From: Planctomycetota bacterium
GTDB lineage: Bacteria > Planctomycetota > B15-G4 > SIAN01
Direction: 5' to 3'
Assembly (NCBI GenBank): GCA_028289345.1
Contig: JANQQL010000001.1
Coordinates: forward strand, 372,001-436,000
Length of the DNA: 64,000 nucleotides
Shown: piece by piece, positions 53,601-61,582 of the stretch
Numbering within the stretch: position 1 is the stretch's first letter
Layout of the letters: every line of letters begins with the position of its first letter
The notes under the pieces: model-generated
The model's input: the letters and a program-made list of their open reading frames with translations, nothing else
Databases searched by the model: none
What the model was told of the DNA's origin: nothing
Position numbers and translations under genes: made by a program

Positions 53601-54096
53601 CAGTGCGACGATGCGCAGTGCGACTCTCCGAGAACGCGTCCGGCAGATCCACGGAACGGTGACGGACTGGAGCCCCACAGCGGGACTGCAAGCCCAGACT
53701 GAGCGAACCGCCGAATGGGTGGCCTTGACCGAACGAACCGCGGGGCATTTGCAGGCGCTTCACGAAGCCATGCGCCAGGGGCTCCAGCCGAAACCGGTCG
53801 AGCCAGATCGTCTTGCAGCCACTTGGCGAGAGTTCTTGAGCGACGTCGCTTCGCTGCCCCGTTCCGACGACCGGGATGACGTGACTTCGCTGTTCCAATC
53901 GGCCCTGCACCGCCTTGCCATTCGGGAGGTCGACGAAGGCCTGCAACACTTGCAGGCGGTCACCGAAACGGCGGAAAGCCCGAAAGTCCTGCAACGAACC
54001 CTGATCACCATGGAACAGGCGTTGCGCGGACTGCGTGAGCTGGGGCGACAGAACGCGGGGGTGGCGGCGGACGTGGAACGGGTGCTTGGATTTTGA
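50620..54096 (+). CDS. Membrane-anchored Ser/Thr pseudokinase with long helical and extracytoplasmic regions
   Basis: 1158 residues. An N-terminal kinase fold (about 28-265) has the Gly loop LGESRSGSVWL at 35-45. The VAIK lysine is replaced by Arg56 (AWRIV), the catalytic loop reads H145QDLKPQN, and DFG is replaced by G165FG. Loss of the ATP-anchoring Lys and metal-binding Asp suggests a pseudokinase. Residues 270-850 are helical and TPR/coiled-coil-like. A basic stretch (RHRRRKRE) precedes one membrane helix at about 862-881, so the kinase lies in the cytosol. The C-terminal 275 residues lie outside. With the three exported partners encoded upstream it could transmit an envelope state to the cytosol. 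Confidence 0.85.
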   Translation: MSVAQDFGVTPVDTQTASTAPPFPPGEHTEFLKQLGESRSGSVWLVRYFGRLEAWRIVPRGLASDTSLKEAWSRGTFDHPQIVSLIDIRTEEHHDCLVLRMEFIAGNSLRDTVRDHGIRTPGESLELVQQIADVFQVAHDKKIHHQDLKPQNVLVSEDGALHLTGFGVACALREFSVAPENEELASEDGPKSDVVAVGSLLQYLLTGSVDDTEDFASFPWIRPPLQKVIRDLRSGKVPTIKKAIRRLSEVDDRSANDDAFARGDYEEAKAGYQAADESKMAESVATFHREQQDILNDVVANLRDGGLRHAFEKLTTLPLQFSRSSSLLTSREQVIERIVDVYRSAPQRIEDLQRGGDFAGARRALEEVRGLSECPASRELLHQDPATILNMPGLAAMVAESEQSYRSLEKDIEEAVRNLDFRRAHRCAEELQQRFPSQQGAEHATDLREAAELWDFVQDYRGESLGAFEADPVPSLVHGSLKRAVDCCDRLLQKFPNGDPELETVTQVREQLVAVATGSRQRVIATLETAESLEGDRRHHQAAEILTAVRGLVDGTDLFDVNLRQRFRAIHRRLNKKAEDAAQAYRQGKRLLEEHHYPEALQQLERAQELSAHAYEDLDSLRKRCKARLESRTQLETEFHSLVPKVHGTDIRAQDLLRLVELAPHLLELSDAEAKSVRHSELDDALRHYWNTLESRLGTAPEPDRVEAQLEQLAGVLAAMSPEHFAPVLEGQSGQHLCHLCDCAIQVYHNGTALPKVLDQLEFLQQVMQVLEKSSRMLAVMETSGDSPHPAVGLARGLDDLHQRCSRQDAERLDTVCFDLCTALKTWAPPETAATVATIAAGIRHRRRKRETASFLKRMVRAGGWVLGPAAIVVVSYFAGQRSGVDAATVKERQDESEALTSELGLERWSDDLKALASGHPRLWSTVMGELRAYQSKDTAQSAAASFQARALLASSLGRLPDTLPRLQRLRDEMTIDLEAWLTESILETVRLGGSATMRSATLRERVRQIHGTVTDWSPTAGLQAQTERTAEWVALTERTAGHLQALHEAMRQGLQPKPVEPDRLAATWREFLSDVASLPRSDDRDDVTSLFQSALHRLAIREVDEGLQHLQAVTETAESPKVLQRTLITMEQALRGLRELGRQNAGVAADVERVLGF

Positions 54097-54137
54097 GGCG
54101 GGCGCCGGCGGGACCCCCTCCCCCCGAAGAAGACCGC
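54094..54137 (+). repeat. Extra copy of the element's left arm, in tandem
   Basis: TGAGGCGGGCGCCGGC and the C-rich run following it recur 58 bases later at 54152-54195 with only a few substitutions. The first copy begins on the stop codon of the pseudokinase gene. It lacks the core and right arm, so it looks like a partial duplication of element copy 1. Confidence 0.7.
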
Positions 54138-54370
54138 GGTCGCTTGGGTGGTGAGGCGGGCGCCGGCAGGACCCCCTCCCCCCGGAGGAGACCGCTCCGC
54201 GGGGGAGAGTGACTGATTGGGGATCGCTCCGCTTGTCACTTCGGGGCAACTTCACGTTGGCTTGGGCGGTCGCGTTTTTGATGCCCCTGCGTTCAGTCTC
54301 CTCCGGGGGGAGGGGGACCCGCCGGCTTGGGCTCTTCTTTGGCGCTTTTCGAGGACGCTCGGACCGGAGC
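54138..54370. repeat. Covarying hairpin element, copy 1
   Basis: Arms at 54162-54192 and 54296-54326 are complementary over 31 bp with two mismatches. They enclose 103 nt containing GGGGATCGCT, CGGGGCAA and TGATGCCCCTGCGTTC, which are shared by all three copies. GGGGCA and TGCCCC can form an inner stem. A downstream flank TTGGCGCTTTTCGAGGACGC, or close variants of it, follows all copies. No gene is present. The remaining sequence to 54798 holds the leader of the next gene and nothing else recognised. Confidence 0.75.
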
Positions 54371-54798
54371 CCTCGACTTTGATCGGGACTTGTACGCAAG
54401 ATCCTCTCGATGGCGTGGCCCAGGTTCGATGCGCGGGCGCGGGGTGACTCGGGTTTGACTTTGGAACTCGTACTCGTTCGGGTGAATTGGGCGAGGGATG
54501 GTTCGGGCCTGGGGATGGGGTTGCGGAGGCTCAGGTCAGAGATCTTCGGTGTGGCTGCTGCGGCTTCCTCCTGGGCGCACTTGTCGGGCAGGGAGTCTTC
54601 GCTCTGAGCCGCTTTGGTTGGGGGCTCGGTTCCCGCTTTCACCTGCTCATTTCCCCGCGGAAGGCTCTGCTTTGGTCGCGGCCGGCACGGGGAAATTTTG
54701 GCCGGGAACTTCACGATCCTGCCGCACGGTTGAATGCGAAATGGCGGTGATCCTTGGAGCAGGCGTTCTTTTTCTCTCTGACTCCGAGGAGTGGTGCC

Positions 54799-56457
54799 AT
54801 GCAGTCCCTGAAACTCTCCCTTGCTTTGACGGCTTTGGGGTGCCTTGGTGGCACCGCCGATGGGCAGTCCTATCTGCGTTCCTACGGCTTCGGCCCGGGA
54901 TCGGTCTACTTGAATGACGTGGAGATCCTGGCCGATGGGGACGTCGTCTCCGTGAGCACTCGCTCGAGCAATGCCTACCTCATGCGTTCCGATTCCCAGG
55001 GTGGTCCTGTTTGGAGCGACCACTCCCCCGACCACTCTTTCAACGACTTGGCTGTTTCTAGCGATGGTCAATTGATCGGCTGCGGATACACGGCCGGTCA
55101 ACCGTGGATCGCGAAAGTGGACTCGGAGGTCGGAGGGACGCCGCTTTGGGAAAGAAGCCTCAACGTCAGCGGGACCTTCTATTCGGTGGCGTCCCTTCCC
55201 GATGGGGGCGCGGTGTGCGCGGGGTTCTACACCTCTCCTCGAGGGGACAGTGACATTCTGGTTGCCCGCTTTGACGGGAACGGCAACGTTCTTTGGCGGC
55301 GTGCACTCGGCTCCTTCGACCGCTCGGTGGACGATGGCGGCCGCTGCATCATTCCCAGTCGCAACGGTGGCTTCGTGGTGTCTGGGTACACGGGGACTTC
55401 GCTCAACAACAACGATCTGCTGATCATGAAGCTCGATGATGACGGGTTTCCGGAATGGTCGAAGTCCATCGGCAGCGACTGGAACGAGGGCCGGAACGGG
55501 GCGAGGATTTCCGAGAACAGCGAGGGGCACTTCTTCGTCGCTGCCACCCGATCCGAGATCGGCGCGGACAACGATGATCTGTGGTGCCTCAAGTTGAATC
55601 GCATTGGCTCACTGCTGTGGAGCAACTCCTACGACTGGGGTGAGGAACAGAGCTACGACGTTCAGGCGACCTCGGACGGCTGCATCCTCGCAGGGCACGC
55701 GGCAGCTCCCGGACAGGCCCGTCTGGACGCGGTACTGGTCAAGCTGTTCCCCAACGGAATCGTGGATTGGGCGATGAACTACGGAGGAAGCGACTCGGAA
55801 ACCCTCGCACGAGTGATTCCAAAGGCTGACGGTGGTTACCTGTTGGCGGGAAGCACCCAGTCGTTTGTCAGTTCTCTCATGGCTCCGATGCTTCTGTCGG
55901 TCGATGAGACCCGAAGCCTGCCGGGAACCAGTCCTTACGAGCGTTCCCAAAACTTCGACATCGGCTCCGCAAACGTGAACAGCATCCCCGGGCCCCTGGA
56001 CTTTCAGATCCTGAACACCCCGACCTCTGCCACCGACTCGCAGCCGACCGAAGTCACCCCCGATCTCGACGTTCGTGCCATGTCCTACAACGACACCTGG
56101 CAGAACTTGGGCCACGGGATTGCTGGCGCCATGGGCATCCCCGAACTGTACGGCTTCGGCCACCTGGTGCCGGGCCGAACGATCGGCCTCCACCTGCAAC
56201 AATGCCGTCCGGATGCGGTGAACGCTCTGGTCGTCGGTTTCGACGTGGCCAACCTGCCGTTCCGTGGAAGCACGCTGGTGCCGAATCCGGCCGCTCTTCT
56301 TTCCCTGGCACGACCCGACGAAGATGGAGTCACCTCCTTCTCTGCCAACTGGCCTTCGGACATCGACCTCTACGAGATCTACTTTCAATTGATCCTGAGG
56401 GATTCGGATGCCGGAGGGTTTGCCTTGTCCAACGCGATCCGCGGGTTGGCCCCGTGA
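54799..56457 (+). CDS. Secreted beta-propeller-like protein, paralogue A
   Basis: ATG 54799 has GAGGAG upstream and a signal peptide ending ADGQS. About seven WxR/WxK-type strand repeats follow (GGPVWSDHS, GGTPLWERSL, GNVLWRRALG, GFPEWSKSIG, GSLLWSNSYDWG, GIVDWAMNYGG), each next to a DGxxxxxG stretch, as in delta-60/PQQ-like propellers. A separate C-terminal domain of about 150 residues carries GFDVANLPFRGSTLVPNPAALL and ends NAIRGLAP. It is probably an extracellular binding protein; no catalytic residues are evident. It is flanked on both sides by the hairpin element. Confidence 0.85.
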   Translation: MQSLKLSLALTALGCLGGTADGQSYLRSYGFGPGSVYLNDVEILADGDVVSVSTRSSNAYLMRSDSQGGPVWSDHSPDHSFNDLAVSSDGQLIGCGYTAGQPWIAKVDSEVGGTPLWERSLNVSGTFYSVASLPDGGAVCAGFYTSPRGDSDILVARFDGNGNVLWRRALGSFDRSVDDGGRCIIPSRNGGFVVSGYTGTSLNNNDLLIMKLDDDGFPEWSKSIGSDWNEGRNGARISENSEGHFFVAATRSEIGADNDDLWCLKLNRIGSLLWSNSYDWGEEQSYDVQATSDGCILAGHAAAPGQARLDAVLVKLFPNGIVDWAMNYGGSDSETLARVIPKADGGYLLAGSTQSFVSSLMAPMLLSVDETRSLPGTSPYERSQNFDIGSANVNSIPGPLDFQILNTPTSATDSQPTEVTPDLDVRAMSYNDTWQNLGHGIAGAMGIPELYGFGHLVPGRTIGLHLQQCRPDAVNALVVGFDVANLPFRGSTLVPNPAALLSLARPDEDGVTSFSANWPSDIDLYEIYFQLILRDSDAGGFALSNAIRGLAP

Positions 56458-57290
56458 CACCAGATTCGGAGTGATTTCACAACGTTCCCGGGGCGGCCTG
56501 CGCGAGATGGCGTGGGCCGCCCTGTTGTTCTTTCCAAAACGGGTCGCTTGGTTGGCTGGCGGGCGCCGTGCGGTGTCCCACCCCCCGAAGGGGACCACTC
56601 CGCGTGGACTCATGACTGATCGGGGATCGCTTCGTTTGTCACTCCGGGGCAATGCGCTTTGGCGCGGACGGTCGCGTTTCTGATGCCCCTGCGTTCCGTC
56701 CCCTTCGGGGGGTGGGACGCCGCACTGCTGGCGGTCAGCCGTTGGCGCTTTTCGAGGACGCGCGGACGGGACGACCTCCACATCGTTGGGCTGGCGGACA
56801 CGAGGAGCGTTCTTGGGTGTTGGGGATGCGGTGTCTTGCCTGGAAAGTCGTCGGGGCACGATCTTGCGGATTGCGGGTTCGGCTTGGATGTGGACTCCGC
56901 GGCTCCTTCAGAAGTCCCATCGAGTTCCGCTCTCCGATTTGAAGCGCACGCGCGGCAAACGAAGGCCGCTGAGCCCGGGACAACGACGCAACCCGGCACT
57001 GTCTTTTCGTGTTGCGGGCCCTCGCTCTTTCGCTCTCTTTGCACGGTGCTCGCCTCCTGCGCCGCGGCCCCTGGTGCCGACCGCGACGATTGCTTCTGCG
57101 GACCGGCTTCTTTCGCCGTGGGCGGGGGGTCTCCGGGGGTCTTCTGTTTCTCGACCACCGCTCTTCGTCGGATGGTCGACACGGCGTGCTCCTTTGGCTG
57201 CTTCGATCTTGCCGCACGGCTCGGACTGGTTTGACGGTGGTCTTTGGAGCAGACGTGAATCTCTTCTTTCTGACTCCCAGGAGTACTGCC
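56458..57290. other. Noncoding spacer between propeller paralogues
   Basis: This 833-base stretch carries hairpin-element copy 2 near its start. Its last 80 or so bases resemble the leader of paralogue A: both have TGCCGCACGG, then CTTTGGAGCAG or CCTTGGAGCAG, and end in AGGAGT...TGCCATG. No gene or RNA was recognised in the middle. Confidence 0.5.
56549..56775. repeat. Covarying hairpin element, copy 2
   Basis: Arms at 56568-56595 and 56698-56725 are complementary over 28 bp with a single G-U wobble. The arm sequence differs from copies 1 and 3 at most positions, yet self-complementarity is retained. The 102-nt core contains the same GGGGATCGCT, CGGGGCAA and TGATGCCCCTGCGTTC blocks. Conserved flanks (GTCGCTTGG before, TTGGCGCTTTTCGAGGACGC after) show that the unit is about 225 bases long. 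Confidence 0.75.
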
Positions 57291-58970
57291 ATGAAGTCCC
57301 TGAAACTCTCCCTTGCTGTTGCTGCTCTGGGGTGCCTTGGTGGCACCTCTCACGGACAGTCTTATTTTCGTTCGTACGGATTCGACAGCGGCTATGTACA
57401 GCTGAAAGACGTCGAGTGCCTTCCCTACGGAGACATCGTTTCGGTCAGCGCCGGCTACACAAATGACTTTGTGATGCGCTGTGACGCAGCCGGGAACCCG
57501 CGCTGGAGTTCCATGTATTTCGACCCGGCGACCCCGTACGCGGATCGAATTCATGACCTGGCGATCGACGCCGATGGTCAGCTGATCGCCTGCGGATTCA
57601 CCGGGGACCACCCTTGGATTGCAAAGATCGATTCGGAAGTCGGGGGATCGCCTGTCTGGGAACGAAGCCTCTCCATGGACGGGAGCTTCCATTCGGCCAC
57701 GACCCTCACCAATGGCGACATTGTTTGTGCCGGGGAGTATCACTCTGCCCGGGGCGACACGGATGTACTGGTGGTTCGCTTCGATCGAAACGGCAACGTG
57801 ATCTGGCGCCGAGCGCTGGGAACCTTCGATCGGCTGGTGGACGATCTCGCGTACTGCATCATTGCGAGTCGCACCGGTGGTTTCGTGGTGGCCGGCTCCA
57901 CGGATCGCACCGTCAGCGACTCCGACCTCCTGGTGATGAAGATCGACGACGACGGGTTTGCCGAATGGTCGCGGTCGATCGGAGCTGGCTGGGACGAGGC
58001 CCGAAGCGGTGCTCGACTCGTCGAGAATGACGATGGACACTTTTTCGTGGCAGCCACCCGGGAGGAGATCGGGATCAACAACGAAGACATGTGGTGCCTC
58101 AAGCTGAATCGCATTGGGTCGACGCTCTGGAGCGACTCCTACGATTGGGGCGAAGAGCAAAGCCACGATGTGCGAGCCACGAGCGACGGTGGCTGCGTGA
58201 TCGTCGGCGACGTCCTTCCCGTAGGAGACATCCGCCGGGAAACGGCGCTGATCAAGCTTCTTTCCAATGGTGACATTGACTGGCAACGAACCTACGGGGG
58301 CAGCGACAATGAGTCCGGCGCTCGCGTGGTTGCGCACTCCGAGGACGGCTACCTGGTGGCTGGGAGTACTCAGTCATTCGTCAGCTCGTCGATGGCTCCG
58401 ATGCTGGTCTCGGTGGACGATTCCGGAAACCTTCCAGGAACGAGTCCTTATGTCGGATTGCCGAACTTCGACGTGGGCTCAGCGAGCACCACCAACACTC
58501 CCGGACCGGTGCAGTTTCAGATCTTGAATTCGCCAGCCTCGCCGACGATCACCGAAGTGTCGCCGGCTGCCCCGGACCTCGACGTGCGTGCCATGTCCGA
58601 CGACGATTCGTGGCATGACTTGGGGTACGGAATCGCGGGCGCTGCGGGCATCCCGGAACTGTACGGGTTCGGCAACCTGTCCGGCGGCGAGACCATCGGC
58701 ATTCACCTGCAGGCGGGACGTCCGGACGCGTTCAACGCCCTGGTCATCGGCTTCGACGTCGCCAACTTGCCTTTCCGTGGCAGCACGCTGGTGCCGAATC
58801 CTGCAGCACTGCTCTCCTTGCCGCGACCCGATGAAGATGGGGTCACTTCGTTCTACGCGACCTGGCCTTCCGACATGGATCTGTTCGAGATCTACTTCCA
58901 GATGATCTTCCGCGATTCGGATGCCGGTGGGTTCTCCATGTCGAACGCAATCCACGGTTTCGCGCCGTGA
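57291..58970 (+). CDS. Secreted beta-propeller-like protein, paralogue B
   Basis: ATG 57291, with AGGAG seven bases upstream, begins MKSLKLSLAVAALGCLGG, nearly the same signal peptide as paralogue A. The same repeats (GNPRWSSMYF, GSPVWERSLS, GNVIWRRALG, GFAEWSRSIG, GSTLWSDSYDWG, GDIDWQRTYGG) and the same C-terminal domain (GFDVANLPFRGSTLVPNPAALL, NAIHGFAP) follow. The two proteins are clearly tandem duplicates. The hairpin element stands between them and after B. The function is unknown; they are presumed exported and extracellular. Confidence 0.85.
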   Translation: MKSLKLSLAVAALGCLGGTSHGQSYFRSYGFDSGYVQLKDVECLPYGDIVSVSAGYTNDFVMRCDAAGNPRWSSMYFDPATPYADRIHDLAIDADGQLIACGFTGDHPWIAKIDSEVGGSPVWERSLSMDGSFHSATTLTNGDIVCAGEYHSARGDTDVLVVRFDRNGNVIWRRALGTFDRLVDDLAYCIIASRTGGFVVAGSTDRTVSDSDLLVMKIDDDGFAEWSRSIGAGWDEARSGARLVENDDGHFFVAATREEIGINNEDMWCLKLNRIGSTLWSDSYDWGEEQSHDVRATSDGGCVIVGDVLPVGDIRRETALIKLLSNGDIDWQRTYGGSDNESGARVVAHSEDGYLVAGSTQSFVSSSMAPMLVSVDDSGNLPGTSPYVGLPNFDVGSASTTNTPGPVQFQILNSPASPTITEVSPAAPDLDVRAMSDDDSWHDLGYGIAGAAGIPELYGFGNLSGGETIGIHLQAGRPDAFNALVIGFDVANLPFRGSTLVPNPAALLSLPRPDEDGVTSFYATWPSDMDLFEIYFQMIFRDSDAGGFSMSNAIHGFAP

Positions 58971-58975
58971 CCGAT

Positions 58976-59240
58976 GGGGCGCAAGGCGGCGCCGGTGTGT
59001 GCTTCTCCCCGCGGAGGAGACCACTCCGCGCAGAGAATTGACAGATCGGGGATCGCTCCGTTTGTCACTCCGGGGCAAACCAGCGAATCGGCTCCCGGTC
59101 TCGGTTCTGATGCCCCTGCGTTCAGTCTCCTCCGCGGGGAGAAGCACACACCGGCTTGGCGCTCCCCGGTTGGCGCTGGACGAGGACGCGCGAACCGGGA
59201 GTTCGAATTCGAGGGATCAGCGTACGCAAAGGTCCTTTCG
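58976..59240. repeat. Covarying hairpin element, copy 3
   Basis: Arms at 58991-59021 and 59125-59155 are perfectly complementary over 31 bp, with a 103-nt core sharing GGGGATCGCT, CGGGGCAA and TGATGCCCCTGCGTTC. It starts within ten bases of the paralogue B stop. The flank after the right arm (GACGAGGACGCGCGAACCGG) resembles those of copies 1 and 2, with further similarity to copy 1 around GTACGCAA. Confidence 0.75.
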
Positions 59241-59269
59241 GTGATCTTTCCCTTGTCAAGAAACAGAAC

Positions 59270-59302
59270 AGGGTGACTCGCGCAAACTGCGCGAGTCACC
59301 CT
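59270..59302 (-). terminator. Terminator for the long acyl-CoA dehydrogenase gene
   Basis: A perfect 14-bp stem (59270-59283 with 59289-59302) with a 5-nt loop is followed on the minus strand by a T-rich run. It lies 63 bases beyond the stop of the minus-strand gene and may also end transcription from the plus side. Confidence 0.7.
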
Positions 59303-59365
59303 GCATTCGTTTCATCGTTGGGTCGCGATCCTCGCTTCGGAGCGAGCCCGTGTAAGTCATGCCAG

Positions 59366-61288
59366 CTAGTTCACTAACTCTGCCTGCTTGCCGCGTGACT
59401 TGGGAGTCTTTGCACCATCGTCGGCGGTCATGTCCTCGTCGCGGCGAAGGATTCCTTCCTCCAGCCAGAGGTGTTCGCCGCTGACGATCTGCTGGGCCAC
59501 GCGGTAGGACTGGACGTCTTCGTTGGAACGCAGTTCCTTGAAGAGCTGATTGACCTTGCGACGCGATTCCGCGCAGAACAGATCGGCCATGTCGATGGCT
59601 TTGGTGCCGCCGGGGCCGGCCTTGTCGAGGTGACGGGCGCGCGAGCAAGTCGCCGCCATCGCATACAGTTCAGCACCGATATCAACCAGCCGTGCCAGCA
59701 GTCGCTGGCGTCGCTCCAAACCGGCCTGGTGGATCATCATCGAGTGGAAGATCGAACGAGCCAAACGTCGGCAGCTGCGATCCAAGAAGCGCACGTGTTT
59801 CGCAAGACGACCGTACTGGCCGAAACGCGGCCAGCGTCCCCAGCCAAACCACAACTTCGGATACCAGGTGGCGTAGAACGCCGCCGCTCCGAAGAACGAC
59901 TTCACCTTGGCGCCAAAGGGAGAACGAGGATCGAGAAGTGCTCCGGCCGCGGTCACGTGGCGGTCGAGCGCTTCGCGGGCGATGAACAGATGCATGATCT
60001 GGGTGGAGCCTTCCACCACCGTGTTGATGCGGAAGTCTCGCAACATGCGCTCCACGGGCTCGGGCTCTTCACCCCGGGCCTTGAGCGACTCCACCGTTTC
60101 GTAGCCGCGGCCACCACGCACCTGGAAGCAGTCGTTGACCAGCTTCCAGCCAATCTCGGTGTTGTAGAGCTTGGCGAGTGCTGCCTCGAGTCGAACGTCG
60201 GTGCTGCCCTGGTCCACCATCAGACAACCCAGGTCTGCGACGGATTGCATGGCGAACAGGTGAGCAGACATTCCGCTGACCAGGCCGGCGACCTCGTCGT
60301 GCTTGCCAATGGTGTTGCCCCACTGGAACCGGTCGCGGGACCAACGCCGCACGATGCCCAGAGCCGATTTCACTCCGGCCACTGCGCAAGACGGCAGGGT
60401 CAGCCGACCGGTGTTCAAGGTGATCAGGGCCAGCTTCAATCCGGCCCCTTCTTTCCAAAGGAGATTCTCCTTGGGAATACGCACGTTGTTGAACTTCAGA
60501 ACGCCGTTGTAGATCGCCTTGAGACCCATGAAGCGGCAGCGATGGACGATCTCCAGACCCGGTGTGTTGGTTTCCACGATGAAGGCCGAGATCTGTTTGC
60601 GCTCTTTGCCGTTGACCATCTTCGGCGGACTGGCCGCCATGACGACGATGATGTCAGCAATGGTTCCATTGGTGCACCACAGCTTGGTGCCGTTCAGGAC
60701 CCACTCGTCTCCATCGAGCTCCGCCTTCGTGGACATGTTCGCCGGGTCAGAGCCCACTTCCGGCTCGGTCAATGCGAACGCCGAGATCGCCCCCGCAGCC
60801 AGCTTCGGCAGGTACTTTTTCTTCTGTTCCTCGGTGCCGAACATCTTCAGCGGCTGGGGCACGCCGATCGACTGATGCGCGGACAGCAGAGTGGCCGTCG
60901 CCCCACAATGAGCCGCGACCACTTCGATGATGCGGTTGTAGGACATCTGCGAGAAACCGCAGCCCCCATACTCCGGGGGAATCTTCAGGCCAAAGCAGCC
61001 GAGCTTCTTGAGACCGTCGATGACTTCCGTCGGGATTTCCCCCTCGCGATCGATCTGGTCCGCGTCGACGTTCTCGGCCAAGAACTTCTTGAGCTTCTGG
61101 ACGAACTCGTCACAACGCTGGCTGTCCTCCGCTTCCTGAGTCGGATACGGATCGATCAGGTCCATCCGCAGCGAACCGAGGAACATTTCTCGAGCGAAGC
61201 TCGGCTTGTCCCAGCTCTCTTCGCGGGCCGCCTCGGCGACCTCGCGCGCTTCGGCTTCGGTGGCGTGGTTGTGGTTCTCGGAGCTCAT
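59366..61288 (-). CDS. Long acyl-CoA dehydrogenase (VLCAD/ACAD9-like)
   Basis: 640 residues. The N-terminal domain has IPPEYGGCGFSQMSYNRI, then FALTEPEVGSDPANMST and GTKLWCTNGTIAD; the flavin region contains RDRFQWGNTIGKHDEV. The catalytic base is present as Glu426 in NTVVEGSTQIMHLF. A C-terminal extension of about 190 residues (RLARSIFHSMMIHQAGLERR) resembles that of very-long-chain acyl-CoA dehydrogenases, which use it for membrane or dimer contacts. ATG 61288 is chosen because the earlier in-frame start lies in unrelated sequence and GAGG stands just before it. It probably acts on long-chain acyl-CoA. Confidence 0.9.
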   Translation of the reverse strand: MSSENHNHATEAEAREVAEAAREESWDKPSFAREMFLGSLRMDLIDPYPTQEAEDSQRCDEFVQKLKKFLAENVDADQIDREGEIPTEVIDGLKKLGCFGLKIPPEYGGCGFSQMSYNRIIEVVAAHCGATATLLSAHQSIGVPQPLKMFGTEEQKKKYLPKLAAGAISAFALTEPEVGSDPANMSTKAELDGDEWVLNGTKLWCTNGTIADIIVVMAASPPKMVNGKERKQISAFIVETNTPGLEIVHRCRFMGLKAIYNGVLKFNNVRIPKENLLWKEGAGLKLALITLNTGRLTLPSCAVAGVKSALGIVRRWSRDRFQWGNTIGKHDEVAGLVSGMSAHLFAMQSVADLGCLMVDQGSTDVRLEAALAKLYNTEIGWKLVNDCFQVRGGRGYETVESLKARGEEPEPVERMLRDFRINTVVEGSTQIMHLFIAREALDRHVTAAGALLDPRSPFGAKVKSFFGAAAFYATWYPKLWFGWGRWPRFGQYGRLAKHVRFLDRSCRRLARSIFHSMMIHQAGLERRQRLLARLVDIGAELYAMAATCSRARHLDKAGPGGTKAIDMADLFCAESRRKVNQLFKELRSNEDVQSYRVAQQIVSGEHLWLEEGILRRDEDMTADDGAKTPKSRGKQAELVN

Positions 61289-61582
61289 GGCCGTCCTCGT
61301 GGAATGCCGTCCTGGGGGATACAACGGGGTTCGTCCATCTGTATCGGCTGAAAGTCGTGGACCCCGCCACAATCTACCTAGGACTGATAGCGCACCCACG
61401 TGCTTTCGCGGCCCGATCGGAACGAAACGCCCCATCCGCGGAACGTTTCGCGAATCGTTCGCGTCGAATGTCGCGGTCCAAGTGGGGAAAGCGTGCGGAA
61501 AGTGGGAACAAACTACCGATCCGTCCGCCCTCGCCGCCCCTCGCGCGAACGATCAGAAGTGTTTTCTGATCGCCGGCGGAGT
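61289..61582. other. Intergenic region between the dehydrogenase and SGNH genes
   Basis: It holds a palindrome CGCGAATCGTTCGCG at 61449-61463 and a hairpin at 61550-61572. It should contain the promoter of the minus-strand dehydrogenase gene, but no clear -10/-35 was recognised. Confidence 0.4.
61550..61572 (-). terminator. Hairpin after the SGNH-like gene
   Basis: CGATCAGAA at 61550-61558 pairs with TTCTGATCG at 61564-61572 around a 5-nt loop, eleven bases beyond the stop. The following T-run is weak. Confidence 0.5.

Noticed and set aside
53410..55530. Minus-strand open frame of 706 codons crossing the end of the pseudokinase gene, the element and propeller gene A
   Set aside because: It runs antisense through two supported genes and the noncoding element, and has low-complexity composition.
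54094..59240. CRISPR array or insertion sequence
   Set aside because: There are only three units about 2.4 kb apart, no short regular spacers, no cas genes and no transposase frame in any copy.
54138..59240. Simple intrinsic terminators
   Set aside because: The stems enclose about 103 nt of conserved core and lack T-runs, unlike the terminator at 59270-59302.
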